The notes: generated from the sequence alone by a model not told the origin. Numbered from the stretch's first letter, positions 32,961-42,483 are shown. The stretch is DNA of 64,000 bases from Peredibacter starrii (GCF_034259205.1 NZ_CP139487.1:2480001-2544000); one strand, 5' to 3'. Numbers and translations: made by a program.

Positions 32961-34537
32961 TAATTTCTTCTTTCGGATTTATGATCGTCAGAAATGCTCA
33001 CGCCATTCGGAAGAATAATTGTGAAGGTCGTTCCTTTGGCGTCACTACTTTCAACTTCGATTTTACCGTGATGTGCCTCAACGATACCTTTTACTAGTGA
33101 GAGACCAAGCCCCCAGCCTTTCTTCCCGCTTGTGAGTGCATTCTCAGCTCTTCTAAATGGTTCAAACAGGGTCTTCAGCATATTGCTTGGAATTCCCTTG
33201 CCACTGTTGTGTACATGTAGAATGACATGATGATCGGACTGAATGATTTGAACGTAGATATTTTCTATAGGATCACCATACTTAACCGCATTCGTGAGCA
33301 AGTTATCAAGAATTCTTCTAAGAGCGTCACAATTCCAAATCCCAATAACTTTATCCGGAGAATCCAGAACAAAGCGATCACCATGTACCGATGAAAGCTC
33401 TTCAAATGCTGCCATTGAAATTGCTCTTAAGTCACACTCCGCAAATTTCATTGCAAGAGGTTGACCCGAGCGCATCGCACTCACATCCAAAAGATCTTTG
33501 ATCATGCGGTCAGCGCGGTCAATACTATCTACAATTCGGCCACTCGTTCGAAGTCGAACATCAGGTTGCTCCCCATAGCGTGCCATCATTTGAGCACTTG
33601 CTTTAGCGGCGGTAAGAGGATTTCTTAAGTCGTGAGACAAAGTGGCTATGAAGTTTTGGATGAGAAGTCTTTCTTCTTCTAACTCATGATAGTCATCAGC
33701 ATGTGAAATGGCCGCTGATAAAAATCCTGCCATTAATTCTAGAATTCTTTCTTCACGGGCCGTAAATGCATGAGGTTTAAAACTGATAACTGAAATTACG
33801 CCAATATTTTTGGATTGATATCCTAGTGGGAGTGCCATCGCAGATCTGACACCCGTCGCTTGAGTAGAAGTAGGATCAACTCGAGGATCATTAGAGACAT
33901 CATCGGCCCGTTGAATTTTACCAGTCTTAAAGGCAGAACCCACAAGACTACCTGTGATGGGGACCTTAAGATCGAGAAAGCTAGTGATCTTACCGCTTAC
34001 GGCCTTAACCGTCAGATTGGTTCCTTCGGGCATAACAACAAGTGCGCCGTCTGCACGAGCAATCGTAGTAATGAGATCACAAATGGTCTGCATGACTTTT
34101 TCACGATCATGTTGAGCCCCTGCAATCAGGGCCTGGGCAGTTAAAATTTCTTCCATGAGCATTCTGAGCTCTTGGGTTCTTTGTTCAACACGAATTTCTA
34201 ATTCTTTATTTGCCCTAACCAGAGCGTCTTCATTTATTTTTCTTTCGGTTAAATCTCGAGTCACTTTGGCAAAACCGATGTGATTACCTTTATCGTCTGT
34301 TACACGTGTTATAGTAACTTGGGCCCAGAATTCAGAACCGTCTTTTTTAACTCTCCAGCCCTCTTCTTCATAACGGCCTTGCTCTTTAGCAATTTTTAAT
34401 TCGTATTGAGGATGTTTTCTCTGATTGGCGGCGAAAGTATAGAACTTTGAGAAATGCTGACCTATGATTTCTTCTGCCTTATATCCCTTGAGTCTCACGA
34501 GCGCTGTGACATAGACAATAGAAAAAAATCGACTCAA
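32957..34537 (-). CDS. PAS-GAF hybrid sensor histidine kinase with shortened PAS domain
   Basis: A 526-residue cytoplasmic kinase. Order: a PAS domain that begins abruptly at LKGYKAEEIIGQHFSKFYT, lacking its first strands; a coiled-coil linker; a GAF domain (about 145-300); the phospho-acceptor box TLSHDLRNPLTAAK; and ATPase boxes (ILDNLLTNAVKYGD, HNSGKGIP, GWGLGLSLVKGI). No receiver or partner response regulator is nearby. The start is a TTG at 34537 with AAGGA five bases upstream; no longer in-frame start exists, so the PAS truncation appears genuine. The signal is unknown. The 3' end overlaps the LysR gene. Confidence 0.85.
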   Translation of the reverse strand: MSRFFSIVYVTALVRLKGYKAEEIIGQHFSKFYTFAANQRKHPQYELKIAKEQGRYEEEGWRVKKDGSEFWAQVTITRVTDDKGNHIGFAKVTRDLTERKINEDALVRANKELEIRVEQRTQELRMLMEEILTAQALIAGAQHDREKVMQTICDLITTIARADGALVVMPEGTNLTVKAVSGKITSFLDLKVPITGSLVGSAFKTGKIQRADDVSNDPRVDPTSTQATGVRSAMALPLGYQSKNIGVISVISFKPHAFTAREERILELMAGFLSAAISHADDYHELEEERLLIQNFIATLSHDLRNPLTAAKASAQMMARYGEQPDVRLRTSGRIVDSIDRADRMIKDLLDVSAMRSGQPLAMKFAECDLRAISMAAFEELSSVHGDRFVLDSPDKVIGIWNCDALRRILDNLLTNAVKYGDPIENIYVQIIQSDHHVILHVHNSGKGIPSNMLKTLFEPFRRAENALTSGKKGWGLGLSLVKGIVEAHHGKIEVESSDAKGTTFTIILPNGVSISDDHKSERRNY

Positions 34538-34575
34538 GGTATCCTTAAGGTAATTTTAAAGAATTATTTAAAAAG

Positions 34576-35190
34576 TTACCTCTTTGAATGGAAAAACATG
34601 ATTAATTTTTCATACCAAGTGGGAGTTTGTTCATGAATAAGAAGCTTAGTCAGATGTTTCTGTGCCAGTAGCATGGAAGACTTTTGCATCATTTCTCCCA
34701 AATATCGGTGGTGAGTGAAATCCATGTTGAGGGTTTTAACGATCACTTCTTCCGCTAAACGTTCACTGCCACGTTGGTAGCGATCAGAATTGATTAAAAC
34801 GTTATTAATAATTCCGTAGTCCGCCGCTGCCAGATAACCGATGGCATTCAGCAATCTCTCTCGATCTGCTTGATACATTTTGAAGTGAAAATGAAGTTTC
34901 TCATGGAGATGTATCTCTTCATTAGCATCAGGATGGATAAATATAGCGACCTGATCCTTATATGGCAGAACAAAACCGACCCCGGCCTGATAATGCTGAG
35001 TCGCAAAGCGGTTGAAAATCGCCCCATGCTCGGTTTGATCTAAGTCTACGCCGAATGCGTTCCTGAAGACCTGAGAATTGTCCCCATCATTCAAATGAAA
35101 AATTCTATCATTGATATTCGGATTACGTTGATGAATAAATTCTACTAGCTCTGCCAGCATCATGAGTGACTCCACTTCGACAATGAACAC
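34576..35190 (-). CDS. Hypothetical protein, 204 residues
   Basis: A soluble protein I do not recognise. It is rich in His and aromatic residues in the middle (IFIHPDANEEIHLHEKLHFHFKM) and mostly helical towards the C-terminus (MMQKSSMLLAQKHLTKLLIHEQ). The HLHEKLHFHF stretch could bind metal, but the spacing fits no family I know. The ATG at 35190 or the internal ones at residues 10-11 are all possible. It ends 38 bases before the kinase gene on the same strand, so the two may be co-transcribed. Confidence 0.55.
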   Translation of the reverse strand: MFIVEVESLMMLAELVEFIHQRNPNINDRIFHLNDGDNSQVFRNAFGVDLDQTEHGAIFNRFATQHYQAGVGFVLPYKDQVAIFIHPDANEEIHLHEKLHFHFKMYQADRERLLNAIGYLAAADYGIINNVLINSDRYQRGSERLAEEVIVKTLNMDFTHHRYLGEMMQKSSMLLAQKHLTKLLIHEQTPTWYEKLIMFFHSKR

Positions 35191-35317
35191 TTAAGATTGT
35201 ATCGAATCATGAATTTTTTGATACATAATTCATGAGGAAATAGTTTCAGTCTAATAATTAGTGCAAAGGTTCTTGCTCTTTACCATTTACACGCTCACAG
35301 TAGTTGAGAGGTGTCTC

Positions 35318-35680
35318 ATGGACGAAGACTTACTCCGAACCGTCGTTTCGTATCTAGTAAGGCTGACCGAGGCCGGTGCTACGATTGTCATTTTCACCGG
35401 AACCCTTATCTGTTTTTTTCAATATGCCCTATTGGGACTTCGACCCAATTCAAAATATACCTTCCTAGGCATTCGAATTAATCTTGGAAGATTTCTGGCC
35501 TTGGGCCTGGAATTTCAGTTGGCCTCAGATTTACTACGAACTGCCGTTGCCCCTTCTTTTGAAGAAATTGGAAAATTGGCAGCAGTTGCCGCTATCAGAA
35601 CCTCATTAAATTACTTTTTAAGCAAAGAGACGTTGAGTGTAAAAGAGGACCAAGTTAAGCACTCCGAGGCCCGCCAATAG
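35318..35680 (+). CDS. DUF1622-family membrane protein
   Basis: A 120-residue protein with about three membrane helices. The sequence from GATIVIFTGTLICFF through LGRFLALGLEFQLASDLLRTAVAPSFEEIGKLA follows the DUF1622 consensus, a family of unknown function found in many bacteria. The frame opens 19 codons earlier, but AGAGG precedes the internal ATG at 35318, so I use it. It lies seven bases before a DUF202 gene, suggesting a two-gene membrane-protein operon. Confidence 0.8.
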   Translation: MDEDLLRTVVSYLVRLTEAGATIVIFTGTLICFFQYALLGLRPNSKYTFLGIRINLGRFLALGLEFQLASDLLRTAVAPSFEEIGKLAAVAAIRTSLNYFLSKETLSVKEDQVKHSEARQ

Positions 35681-35687
35681 GTTTTAT

Positions 35688-36161
35688 ATGGAATATTCAG
35701 AATTACCAAAGCATTGGAGAGATGAAATAAAGGGACAAAACCCTGATGAGGCCTTATTTCAACTCTCAACCCATAGAACAGAAATGTCAAAGCGTAGAAC
35801 AATTCTTTCAGACGCTCGCTCACATATGTCTAATGAAAGAACGCATCTTTCTTACCTTCGTACATCTTTATCTCTCATGACATTTGGAATCACACTCAAT
35901 CGTTTTAGTGTTTATTTGCGAGAAAACAAAATAACGACTACTCATCATGGGCTCCTCCATCAAACAGAGTATGTTGGCCTAGCAATCGTTATATTGGGAG
36001 TCATTATTTTGATGTGGGCCCTATATCGATTCCGAAATGTAAGCCAACAAATTGAAAACAACACTTATACCTCTCCAAAGCTCTCCCTAACCATATTAAC
36101 TCTCGCCATCATTATTTTGGGAGGGTTGACGGTCTTATGGCTGTTTGTTTTTAAAGGATAG
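35688..36161 (+). CDS. DUF202 (YidH-like) membrane protein
   Basis: A 157-residue protein. Residues 48-70 (NERTHLSYLRTSLSLMTFG) are the diagnostic N-terminal part of the DUF202 domain, followed by three transmembrane helices (YVGLAIVILGVIILMWALYRF, LTILTLAIIILGGLTVLWLF). The 45 residues ahead are charged and cytoplasmic. DUF202 domains also occur at the end of polyphosphate polymerases, but this is the stand-alone form with no assigned function. It probably shares a transcript with the DUF1622 gene. Confidence 0.83.
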   Translation: MEYSELPKHWRDEIKGQNPDEALFQLSTHRTEMSKRRTILSDARSHMSNERTHLSYLRTSLSLMTFGITLNRFSVYLRENKITTTHHGLLHQTEYVGLAIVILGVIILMWALYRFRNVSQQIENNTYTSPKLSLTILTLAIIILGGLTVLWLFVFKG

Positions 36162-36165
36162 TACT

Positions 36166-36204
36166 ATGAACCATCCTACACTCATCTTAGTCATTTCAGG
36201 TTAG
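36166..36204 (+). CDS. Possible 12-codon leader peptide ORF
   Basis: Five bases after the DUF202 gene there is ATG with AAAGGA six bases upstream, reading MNHPTLILVISG and a stop. A T-rich stretch and an AGGTTA / TAACCT inverted repeat follow. It may be chance; there is no conservation evidence available. Confidence 0.2.
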   Translation: MNHPTLILVISG

Positions 36205-36396
36205 GAGAATGCACCCCTCTTAATCTTTTTTAACCTGCCATTTTTTGACATGAAAAAAATTTTAAACACGCATGATCTTAAAAAGAATTCATGAATTTTC
36301 ATTCATAACTTCCTCTGAATCAGGCCCTTAAAGATTTTACAATTTTAATTACAGAAAAGGAGTTGCATCTCATTGCACTTGGAGTAATTTAGAGCT

Positions 36397-36690
36397 ATGA
36401 AAACGTTTTTGCTGTCTGTTTTCATTCTCGCGACTCTACTGATTGGAAGTTATTCCAATGCAAGATTCATTACTCGAATTAAAACTGTAGTAACCACGTC
36501 TCTTGATATCGTTAAAGTTGAATCAGAAGCAGCACTTCCAATTGAGAATCATGAGATCTTAGCGATCATCGAACCGACTTCCGAATTTATTGCTTATGTT
36601 ATTGTTCATCCTGAGGATGAGCACTATCACAAAACAAATCCTTCTTTGAACCCGCTCTATATGGCGCATCCGCCACCTTCTCTTTCTTAG
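36397..36690 (+). CDS. Small secreted protein with C-terminal HPPPSLS motif
   Basis: A 97-residue protein with a signal peptide (MKTFLLSVFILATLLIGSYS), a short beta-rich or amphipathic middle, a His/Glu cluster (HPEDEHYHK) and the ending YMAHPPPSLS. It resembles the small proteins at 16817-17146 and 17961-18281 in size and C-terminus. It is encoded 64 bases before the RND efflux adaptor, in the same direction, and may be co-transcribed with the pump. Small His-containing periplasmic proteins often accompany efflux operons, but no function can be assigned. The 235 bases upstream contain only a possible leader ORF. Confidence 0.6.
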   Translation: MKTFLLSVFILATLLIGSYSNARFITRIKTVVTTSLDIVKVESEAALPIENHEILAIIEPTSEFIAYVIVHPEDEHYHKTNPSLNPLYMAHPPPSLS

Positions 36691-36754
36691 TCCCTGTTCC
36701 TTTAACTTATTATTATTCGTTTTAAATTTATAACGTTTGAACTCGTGAGGTTCC

Positions 36755-37855
36755 ATGAAAACTCGTTCATTTTTGGGTGGCATTGCCACTCCTGCTCTAA
36801 TTGCGTGCTTAATGTTCTTTGCTTCTTGTAAAGAAGAAGTCCATCACAAAGAAGACTCTACTTACAGTGTGACTAGGCCGTGGAAAAAGACCGTCGAAGT
36901 TCATCAGCAGTATGTGGCGCAGATACGCGCATATCAGCACATTGAAATTCGATCTTTTGAGAAAGGCTATCTTCAGAACATTTTTGTCGACGAAGGTCAG
37001 TTGATTAAGAAAGGCGATAAAATGTTTCAGACCATGCCTCTTTTAGTGCAGGCCGAATATGATAAGGCCAAGGCAGAATTTGAAATCTCAAACATTGAGT
37101 ATAAACAGACTGAAAAACTGGCAAAGCAGAAAGTTGTTTCCGCCAATGAACTAGCTCTTACTAAGGCCAAGTTCGAGAAGAAGAAAGCAGTCCTTGATCT
37201 CGCTAAGGCTCATCTGGACTTCACTACGATCACCGCCCCTTTCGATGGCTATATGGACCGCTTCAAAGTGCGACTTGGAAGTCTGGTAGAAGAAGGAGAA
37301 CTCTTAACGACCCTTTCAGACATCAGTCAGCTTTGGGTGTATTTCAACGTTTCTGAAAGAGACTACCTAAACTATATGGCCCTCAAAAAAACCTCTGGCG
37401 GCCCTGGTACAGTGAAACTGATTCTCGCCAATGGGAAAGAATATGATCAACCAGGAAAGATCGACACCATCGAAGCGGATTTTGATAATGAAACTGGTAA
37501 CGTGGCCTTCCGTGCGAGTTTTGCTAATCCAGACAGTCTTCTTCGTCATGGAGAAACCGGCAACGTTGTTTTGACTGAAAAAATCGAAAACGCTCTGGTT
37601 ATTCCCCAAAAGGCAACCTTTGAGGTTCTAGATAAAAAATATGTGTTCGTAGTGGATGACAAAGGTGTTGTTCAACAAAGAGAGATTGAGATCGATAAAG
37701 AAGTTCCTCACCTTTTTATTGTTAAGTCAGGACTCTCTGAACAAGACACTGTCCTTCTTGAAGGTCTGGGTAAGGTCAATAAAGGTCAAACCATTAAGAC
37801 TAAATTTCAACAGGTCCCTGAAGTTGTTAAGAGCTTAGAGCTCGCTGCTAACTAA
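36755..37855 (+). CDS. RND efflux periplasmic adaptor (lipoprotein)
   Basis: A 366-residue membrane fusion protein of the AcrA/MexA type. It is a lipoprotein (lipobox FASC at residue 24). The barrel-sandwich halves are IEIRSFEKGYLQNIFVDEGQ and DFTTITAPFDGYMDRFKVRLGS, joined by a short alpha-hairpin, followed by the beta-barrel (LWVYFNVSERDYL) and a membrane-proximal domain (ALVIPQKATFEVLDKKYVFVV). It links the RND pump to the outer-membrane channel encoded two genes later. It is the first of three closely packed genes; the pump gene starts 10 bases after its stop. Confidence 0.93.
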   Translation: MKTRSFLGGIATPALIACLMFFASCKEEVHHKEDSTYSVTRPWKKTVEVHQQYVAQIRAYQHIEIRSFEKGYLQNIFVDEGQLIKKGDKMFQTMPLLVQAEYDKAKAEFEISNIEYKQTEKLAKQKVVSANELALTKAKFEKKKAVLDLAKAHLDFTTITAPFDGYMDRFKVRLGSLVEEGELLTTLSDISQLWVYFNVSERDYLNYMALKKTSGGPGTVKLILANGKEYDQPGKIDTIEADFDNETGNVAFRASFANPDSLLRHGETGNVVLTEKIENALVIPQKATFEVLDKKYVFVVDDKGVVQQREIEIDKEVPHLFIVKSGLSEQDTVLLEGLGKVNKGQTIKTKFQQVPEVVKSLELAAN

Positions 37856-37865
37856 GGATGATTTT

Positions 37866-40800
37866 ATGTTTGCTAAATTTGTACATAGACCTGTATTTGC
37901 GATAGTGATCTCGGTCATCATCGTATTCATAGGTATTCTTTCCATTAAATCTTTACCCGTCTCCCAATTCCCAGATGTGGCCCCTCCGCGTGTTGTGGTT
38001 ACACTCTCCTTCCCAGGTTCTAGTGCCGACGTTCTTGTTAAGTCGTCTATCATTACCCTTGAACAGGCGATCAACGGTGTACAAGGGATGAGATATATCA
38101 CGTCCGCTTCAACCAGTGCTGGCGAGGCGATGATTCAGGTGTACTTCAATCTTGGGACCGATCCGAATGCGGCCCTGGTCCAGGTTAAAGCGAGAGTTGA
38201 TCAAGTAATGAGTAAGCTTCCATCTCTGGTGCAACTAGAAGGAGTGGTAGTGCAACCAGTTCAGCCTTCGATGCTCATGTACGTAAACCTTTATAGTACT
38301 GACAAGAATGCAGATGAGAAGTTTCTCTTTAACTACTCTAACGTTTTCCTTCTTCCTGAGTTAAAACGTATTACTGGTATCGGTCAGGCCCGTATTCTTG
38401 GTTCTCGCCAATACGCCATGAGAATTTGGCTTAATCCTGATCGCATGCGTGCTTACGGGGTTTCTACTGCTGATGTGATGGAAGCGATTAAGGAGCAAAG
38501 TTTGATCGCTCGTCCGGGTCGAACCGGTCAAAGTTCCGGCAAGACAGCGCAGTCACTTGAATACGTTCTCGTTTATGAAGGTCAGTACAATAAACCCGAG
38601 CAATATGAAAATGTCATCATTCGGGCCAATCCCGATGGTGAAGTTCTCTATTTGAAGGACATTGCGAAGATTGAACTTAATAGTGAGTTCTATAACATCT
38701 ATTCGAACGTAGATGGTTATCCAGCTGCCTCCATTATGTTCCGTCAAACGGCGGGAAGTAATGCCAGTGAGGTAATTGCCGAGATTAAAGGAAAACTAAA
38801 TGAGCTGAAAAAATCCTTCCCACCAGGAATGGATTACAAAATTACCTATGACGTATCAAGCTTCCTTGATGCTTCCATTGATAAAGTTATTCATACCCTT
38901 TTTGAGGCCTTCGTTCTGGTTGCCCTGGTGGTGTTTATCTTCCTTGGAGACTGGAGGTCGACTCTCATTCCAACCATTGCAGTTCCGGTGTCTCTCATCG
39001 GGGCATTTTTCTTTATGAAGTCTTTTGGACTGACGATTAACCTCATCACCCTGTTCGCACTTGTGCTCGCCATTGGGGTAGTGGTGGATGATGCAATCGT
39101 AGTGGTTGAAGCAGTTCACGCCAAAATGGCAGAAGAGCATCTCTCACCTTTTGCAGCGGTTAAAGAAGTGTTGGGCGAAATTAGTGGTGCGGTTATCGCT
39201 ATTACTTTCCTCATGACTGCGGTGTTCGTACCAGTTGCCTTTATGCCAGGACCTGTAGGTGTGTTTTATCGAGAGTTCTCAGTAACAATGGCCTGTTCAA
39301 TTGTGCTTTCAGGTGTGGTTGCTCTCACACTTACGCCAGTACTCTCCGCCATGATTCTAAAGCCACATGATCATAGTGGACACAAATCGATTAATCCTAT
39401 CACTAAGATGATTAATGCTTTTAACGTGGTCTTTGAGAAAATCACTGACAAGTATATTAGTTTTCTTAAACGTATCACTCACAACCGTTTTGTCACACTC
39501 CTTGTAATCGGTGGTTTCACGGCCGGGATTGTTCTCATCAGTGCACTTGTTCCTCCTGGGTTTGTTCCTAACGAAGACCAAGGTATGCTTTATGCCATCA
39601 TTCAAACTCCTCCTGGTTCAACTATTGAGAAGACCAATGATGTGGCGATGAAACTTCAAAAAGTGGCCAAATCCATCGAAGGTGTGGATTCCGTGGCCTC
39701 GCTCGCGGGTTACGAAATTCTGACTGAAGGTCAGGGCTCAAACGCTGGTACCTGTCTTATCAGTTTAAAAGACTGGTCTAAGAGAAAGCATTCCGTTCAT
39801 GAAATCGTGGAAGAACTGGAAGAGAAGACTCGTGACTTTGGTGCGGTAATTGAATACTTCGAACCACCTGCCGTTCCGGGTTACGGTGCGGCCGGCGGTA
39901 TTTCGCTACGAATGCTAGATAAAACCGGTAGTGGTGATTATCAGAAATTCGATGAGATTAATAAAGAGTTCATGGCCAATCTCAAAAAAAGAAAAGAGCT
40001 CACTGGTGTGTTCACCTTCTTCTCAGCTAACTTCCCTCAGTATGAGCTTAAACTCGATCGTAAAGTGGCCATGCAAAAAGGTGTTTCAATCGGTAAAGCG
40101 ATGGAAGACCTGAACATTCTGGTTGGTTCAACTTATGAACAGGGTTTCATTCGATTCGGCCAATTCTTTAAAGTGTATGCTCAAGCGGCCCCTGAGTTCA
40201 GACGTCTTCCCACTGATATCTTAAACCTTTATACCAAAAACGATAAAGGCGAGATGGTTCCCTACTCTTCATTTGTGACAATGGAGAAGACCCAAGGTCC
40301 AAACGAGATCACTCGTTACAACGTGTATATGTCGAGTGCCATCAACGCGCTTCCTAATAATGGTTTCACCACAGGTGATGCTATTAGCGCAGTTAAAGAA
40401 GAGGCCAAAAATCTTCCACACGGATATGAAGTCGCCTGGGAAGGTTTGACTTATGATGAAGCGGCCCGAGGAAGTGAGGCCGTATACATCTTCCTAGTTG
40501 TGTTGATCTTCGTGTACCTGGTGCTTTCTGCTCAGTATGAAAGTTTCATCATTCCATTGGCGGTGATTTTGTCCCTTCCTCCTGGATTGTTTGGATCATT
40601 CTTCCTCTTGAAGGCCATGGGGCTGGCGAATGATATTTACGCTCAGATCGGTCTCATCATGCTGGTGGGTCTACTTGGTAAAAACGCGGTTCTTATTGTT
40701 GAGTTCGCAAAACAAAAGCAAGAACAGGGCATGAGCGTTCTAGATGCGGCCATCGAAGGGGCCAAAGCTCGTTTCCGTCCGATTCTTATGACTTCGTTTG

Positions 40801-41030
40801 CTTTTATCGCTGGTCTTATTCCACTTGTGATTGCAACTGGTCCGGGAGCAAAGGCCAACCATACAATTGGTGCTTGTGCTTTAGGAGGAATGCTTTTTGG
40901 AACAATCTTCGGTGTGATCATTGTTCCTGGTCTTTACTATGTCTTTGGTTCAATTGCTGCGGGCAAGACCCTCATCAAAGAAGAAGATGATAGACCTTTA
41001 ACTGAAGAAGGACATCATTATGTTAACTAA
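37866..41030 (+). CDS. HAE1-family RND multidrug efflux transporter
   Basis: A 1054-residue inner-membrane pump, the usual length for AcrB-like proteins, with 12 helices and two large periplasmic domains. Signatures: FVHRPVFAIVISVIIVFIG at the N-terminus, QFPDVAPPRVVVTLSFPGSS, the helix 4 proton-relay segment GVVVDDAIVVVEAV with the paired aspartates, and GLLGKNAVLIVEFAK with the essential lysine. The asparagine usually after VVVE is alanine here. It exports hydrophobic and amphiphilic compounds from the periplasm using the proton gradient. The gene overlaps the outer-membrane channel gene by 11 bases. Confidence 0.95.
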   Translation: MFAKFVHRPVFAIVISVIIVFIGILSIKSLPVSQFPDVAPPRVVVTLSFPGSSADVLVKSSIITLEQAINGVQGMRYITSASTSAGEAMIQVYFNLGTDPNAALVQVKARVDQVMSKLPSLVQLEGVVVQPVQPSMLMYVNLYSTDKNADEKFLFNYSNVFLLPELKRITGIGQARILGSRQYAMRIWLNPDRMRAYGVSTADVMEAIKEQSLIARPGRTGQSSGKTAQSLEYVLVYEGQYNKPEQYENVIIRANPDGEVLYLKDIAKIELNSEFYNIYSNVDGYPAASIMFRQTAGSNASEVIAEIKGKLNELKKSFPPGMDYKITYDVSSFLDASIDKVIHTLFEAFVLVALVVFIFLGDWRSTLIPTIAVPVSLIGAFFFMKSFGLTINLITLFALVLAIGVVVDDAIVVVEAVHAKMAEEHLSPFAAVKEVLGEISGAVIAITFLMTAVFVPVAFMPGPVGVFYREFSVTMACSIVLSGVVALTLTPVLSAMILKPHDHSGHKSINPITKMINAFNVVFEKITDKYISFLKRITHNRFVTLLVIGGFTAGIVLISALVPPGFVPNEDQGMLYAIIQTPPGSTIEKTNDVAMKLQKVAKSIEGVDSVASLAGYEILTEGQGSNAGTCLISLKDWSKRKHSVHEIVEELEEKTRDFGAVIEYFEPPAVPGYGAAGGISLRMLDKTGSGDYQKFDEINKEFMANLKKRKELTGVFTFFSANFPQYELKLDRKVAMQKGVSIGKAMEDLNILVGSTYEQGFIRFGQFFKVYAQAAPEFRRLPTDILNLYTKNDKGEMVPYSSFVTMEKTQGPNEITRYNVYMSSAINALPNNGFTTGDAISAVKEEAKNLPHGYEVAWEGLTYDEAARGSEAVYIFLVVLIFVYLVLSAQYESFIIPLAVILSLPPGLFGSFFLLKAMGLANDIYAQIGLIMLVGLLGKNAVLIVEFAKQKQEQGMSVLDAAIEGAKARFRPILMTSFAFIAGLIPLVIATGPGAKANHTIGACALGGMLFGTIFGVIIVPGLYYVFGSIAAGKTLIKEEDDRPLTEEGHHYVN

Positions 41031-42453
41031 ATTAAAATCAGCATCGCATATTTTACTTTGTGGTTTATTTCTCCTGGAGGCATGTGCACCAACCGTGCCC
41101 ATGCTGAAGAAGAAGGCAAATCCCCTGCCTTCTGCCTTTCCGACTAGTGAGAGTGCCTCTACAGAAGGAAATTCGGCCGAGATAAACTGGAACGAATTTT
41201 TTAAGGACAAGCAGCTTGATTCACTCATTGAGCTTGCCCTAAAGAATAATCAAGAACTGGGCATTCTTGAGCAAGAGATCAGTATCGCCAACAATGAGAT
41301 CATGGCACGTCAGGGTGAATATCTGCCGAAGTTCAATGCTGGTGTAGATGGTGGTATTGAAAAGACCGAAAGATTCAGTACTGAAGACGCCAACTCTAAG
41401 ACGAAGTTCGGCCGCGCGGGTATCGCCATGTCTTGGGAAGTGGATATCTGGAAAAAACTCAGAAATGCCACTAAATCAGCTTACTTCTCTTATCTAGGTA
41501 GTATCGAAGGAAAAAGATATGTGACAACAAATCTCATTGCGGAAGTTGCAAATACCTATTACGAGCTTATGGCCCTGGATAATCAACTCGAGATTGTTAA
41601 ATCCTATGTGAAGGTTCTTGCCCAGATCAGAGACATGGTTGACCTTCAACAGAAGGCGGGTCGTGTAACAACTCTCCCTGTGAAAAGATTTGATGCAGAG
41701 GTCTTAAAGAACAAGGCCCGTCAGGTTGAACTTGAACAAGATCTCATTATTACTCAAAACAAGATGAACCTGCTTCTTGGTCGATATCCACAAGACATTT
41801 CTCGTGACTCAAAAGACTTCTTTAATATCACTTTCTCGAAAATCAGTACCTCAGTGCCAACAAAGTTATTAGATAATCGTCCAGATATAAGAAGAGCGTC
41901 TTATGAACTTGAGGCCGCGAAGTTGAATGTCGATGTTGCCAAAGCACGTTTCTATCCGTCTCTTAGTATTGATGGAAGTTATGGGTATGAGCAATTCAAC
42001 TCGAAACACTTCGATGGAACCCCGACTTCAATTTTCTACGGTTTGGCCGCCAGCTTAACGGCCCCCATCTTAAATCGTAAGGCCATCAAGGCGGATTACA
42101 TTTCGGCCAACAATAAACAAGTACAAGCTGTCTATGAGTTTGAGAAGACTTTAGTCCAGGCCTACACTGAGGTCGTGAATCAGATGAATATGATTAAGAA
42201 CTATGACTCTGTATATAATTTAAAATCAAGCCAGGTTAAGGCGCTGAATGAATCTATTGAAATTTCTAACGTGCTCTTTAAGGCCGCACGTGTGGATTAC
42301 ATCGAATCCTTGATGACCCAACGCGATTCACTTGAGGCACAGGTGGAATTGGTAGATATCAAGAGAAAGCAGCTTACAGCCTATGTAAGTCTGTACAAGG
42401 CTCTTGGTGGCGGTTGGAAAGGAACTTCGGAAAATTACAAATCAGTTTACTAA
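41020..42453 (+). CDS. NodT-type outer membrane efflux lipoprotein
   Basis: A 477-residue lipoprotein (lipobox LEAC at residue 22) of the OprM/NodT family. It has a WNEFFKDKQLDSLIELALKNNQEL opening, two repeated OEP domains, and LLDNRPDIRRASYELEAAKLNV, the conserved DRPDI-like motif between the halves. It completes the tripartite RND pump as the trimeric outer-membrane duct. Translation is coupled to the pump gene by an 11-base overlap. A ten-base hairpin with a GAAA loop ends the operon. Confidence 0.93.
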   Translation: MLTKLKSASHILLCGLFLLEACAPTVPMLKKKANPLPSAFPTSESASTEGNSAEINWNEFFKDKQLDSLIELALKNNQELGILEQEISIANNEIMARQGEYLPKFNAGVDGGIEKTERFSTEDANSKTKFGRAGIAMSWEVDIWKKLRNATKSAYFSYLGSIEGKRYVTTNLIAEVANTYYELMALDNQLEIVKSYVKVLAQIRDMVDLQQKAGRVTTLPVKRFDAEVLKNKARQVELEQDLIITQNKMNLLLGRYPQDISRDSKDFFNITFSKISTSVPTKLLDNRPDIRRASYELEAAKLNVDVAKARFYPSLSIDGSYGYEQFNSKHFDGTPTSIFYGLAASLTAPILNRKAIKADYISANNKQVQAVYEFEKTLVQAYTEVVNQMNMIKNYDSVYNLKSSQVKALNESIEISNVLFKAARVDYIESLMTQRDSLEAQVELVDIKRKQLTAYVSLYKALGGGWKGTSENYKSVY

Positions 42454-42459
42454 CATCAC

Positions 42460-42483
42460 AGGGAGAACAGAAATGTTCTCCCT
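42460..42483. terminator. Bidirectional terminator
   Basis: AGGGAGAACA pairs with TGTTCTCCCT over a GAAA tetraloop, between the convergent outer-membrane factor and acetyltransferase genes; it overlaps the latter's stop codon. Confidence 0.82.

Noticed and set aside
35261-35317. Extended N-terminus of the DUF1622 protein
   Set aside because: AGAGG and the DUF1622 consensus support the ATG at 35318 instead.
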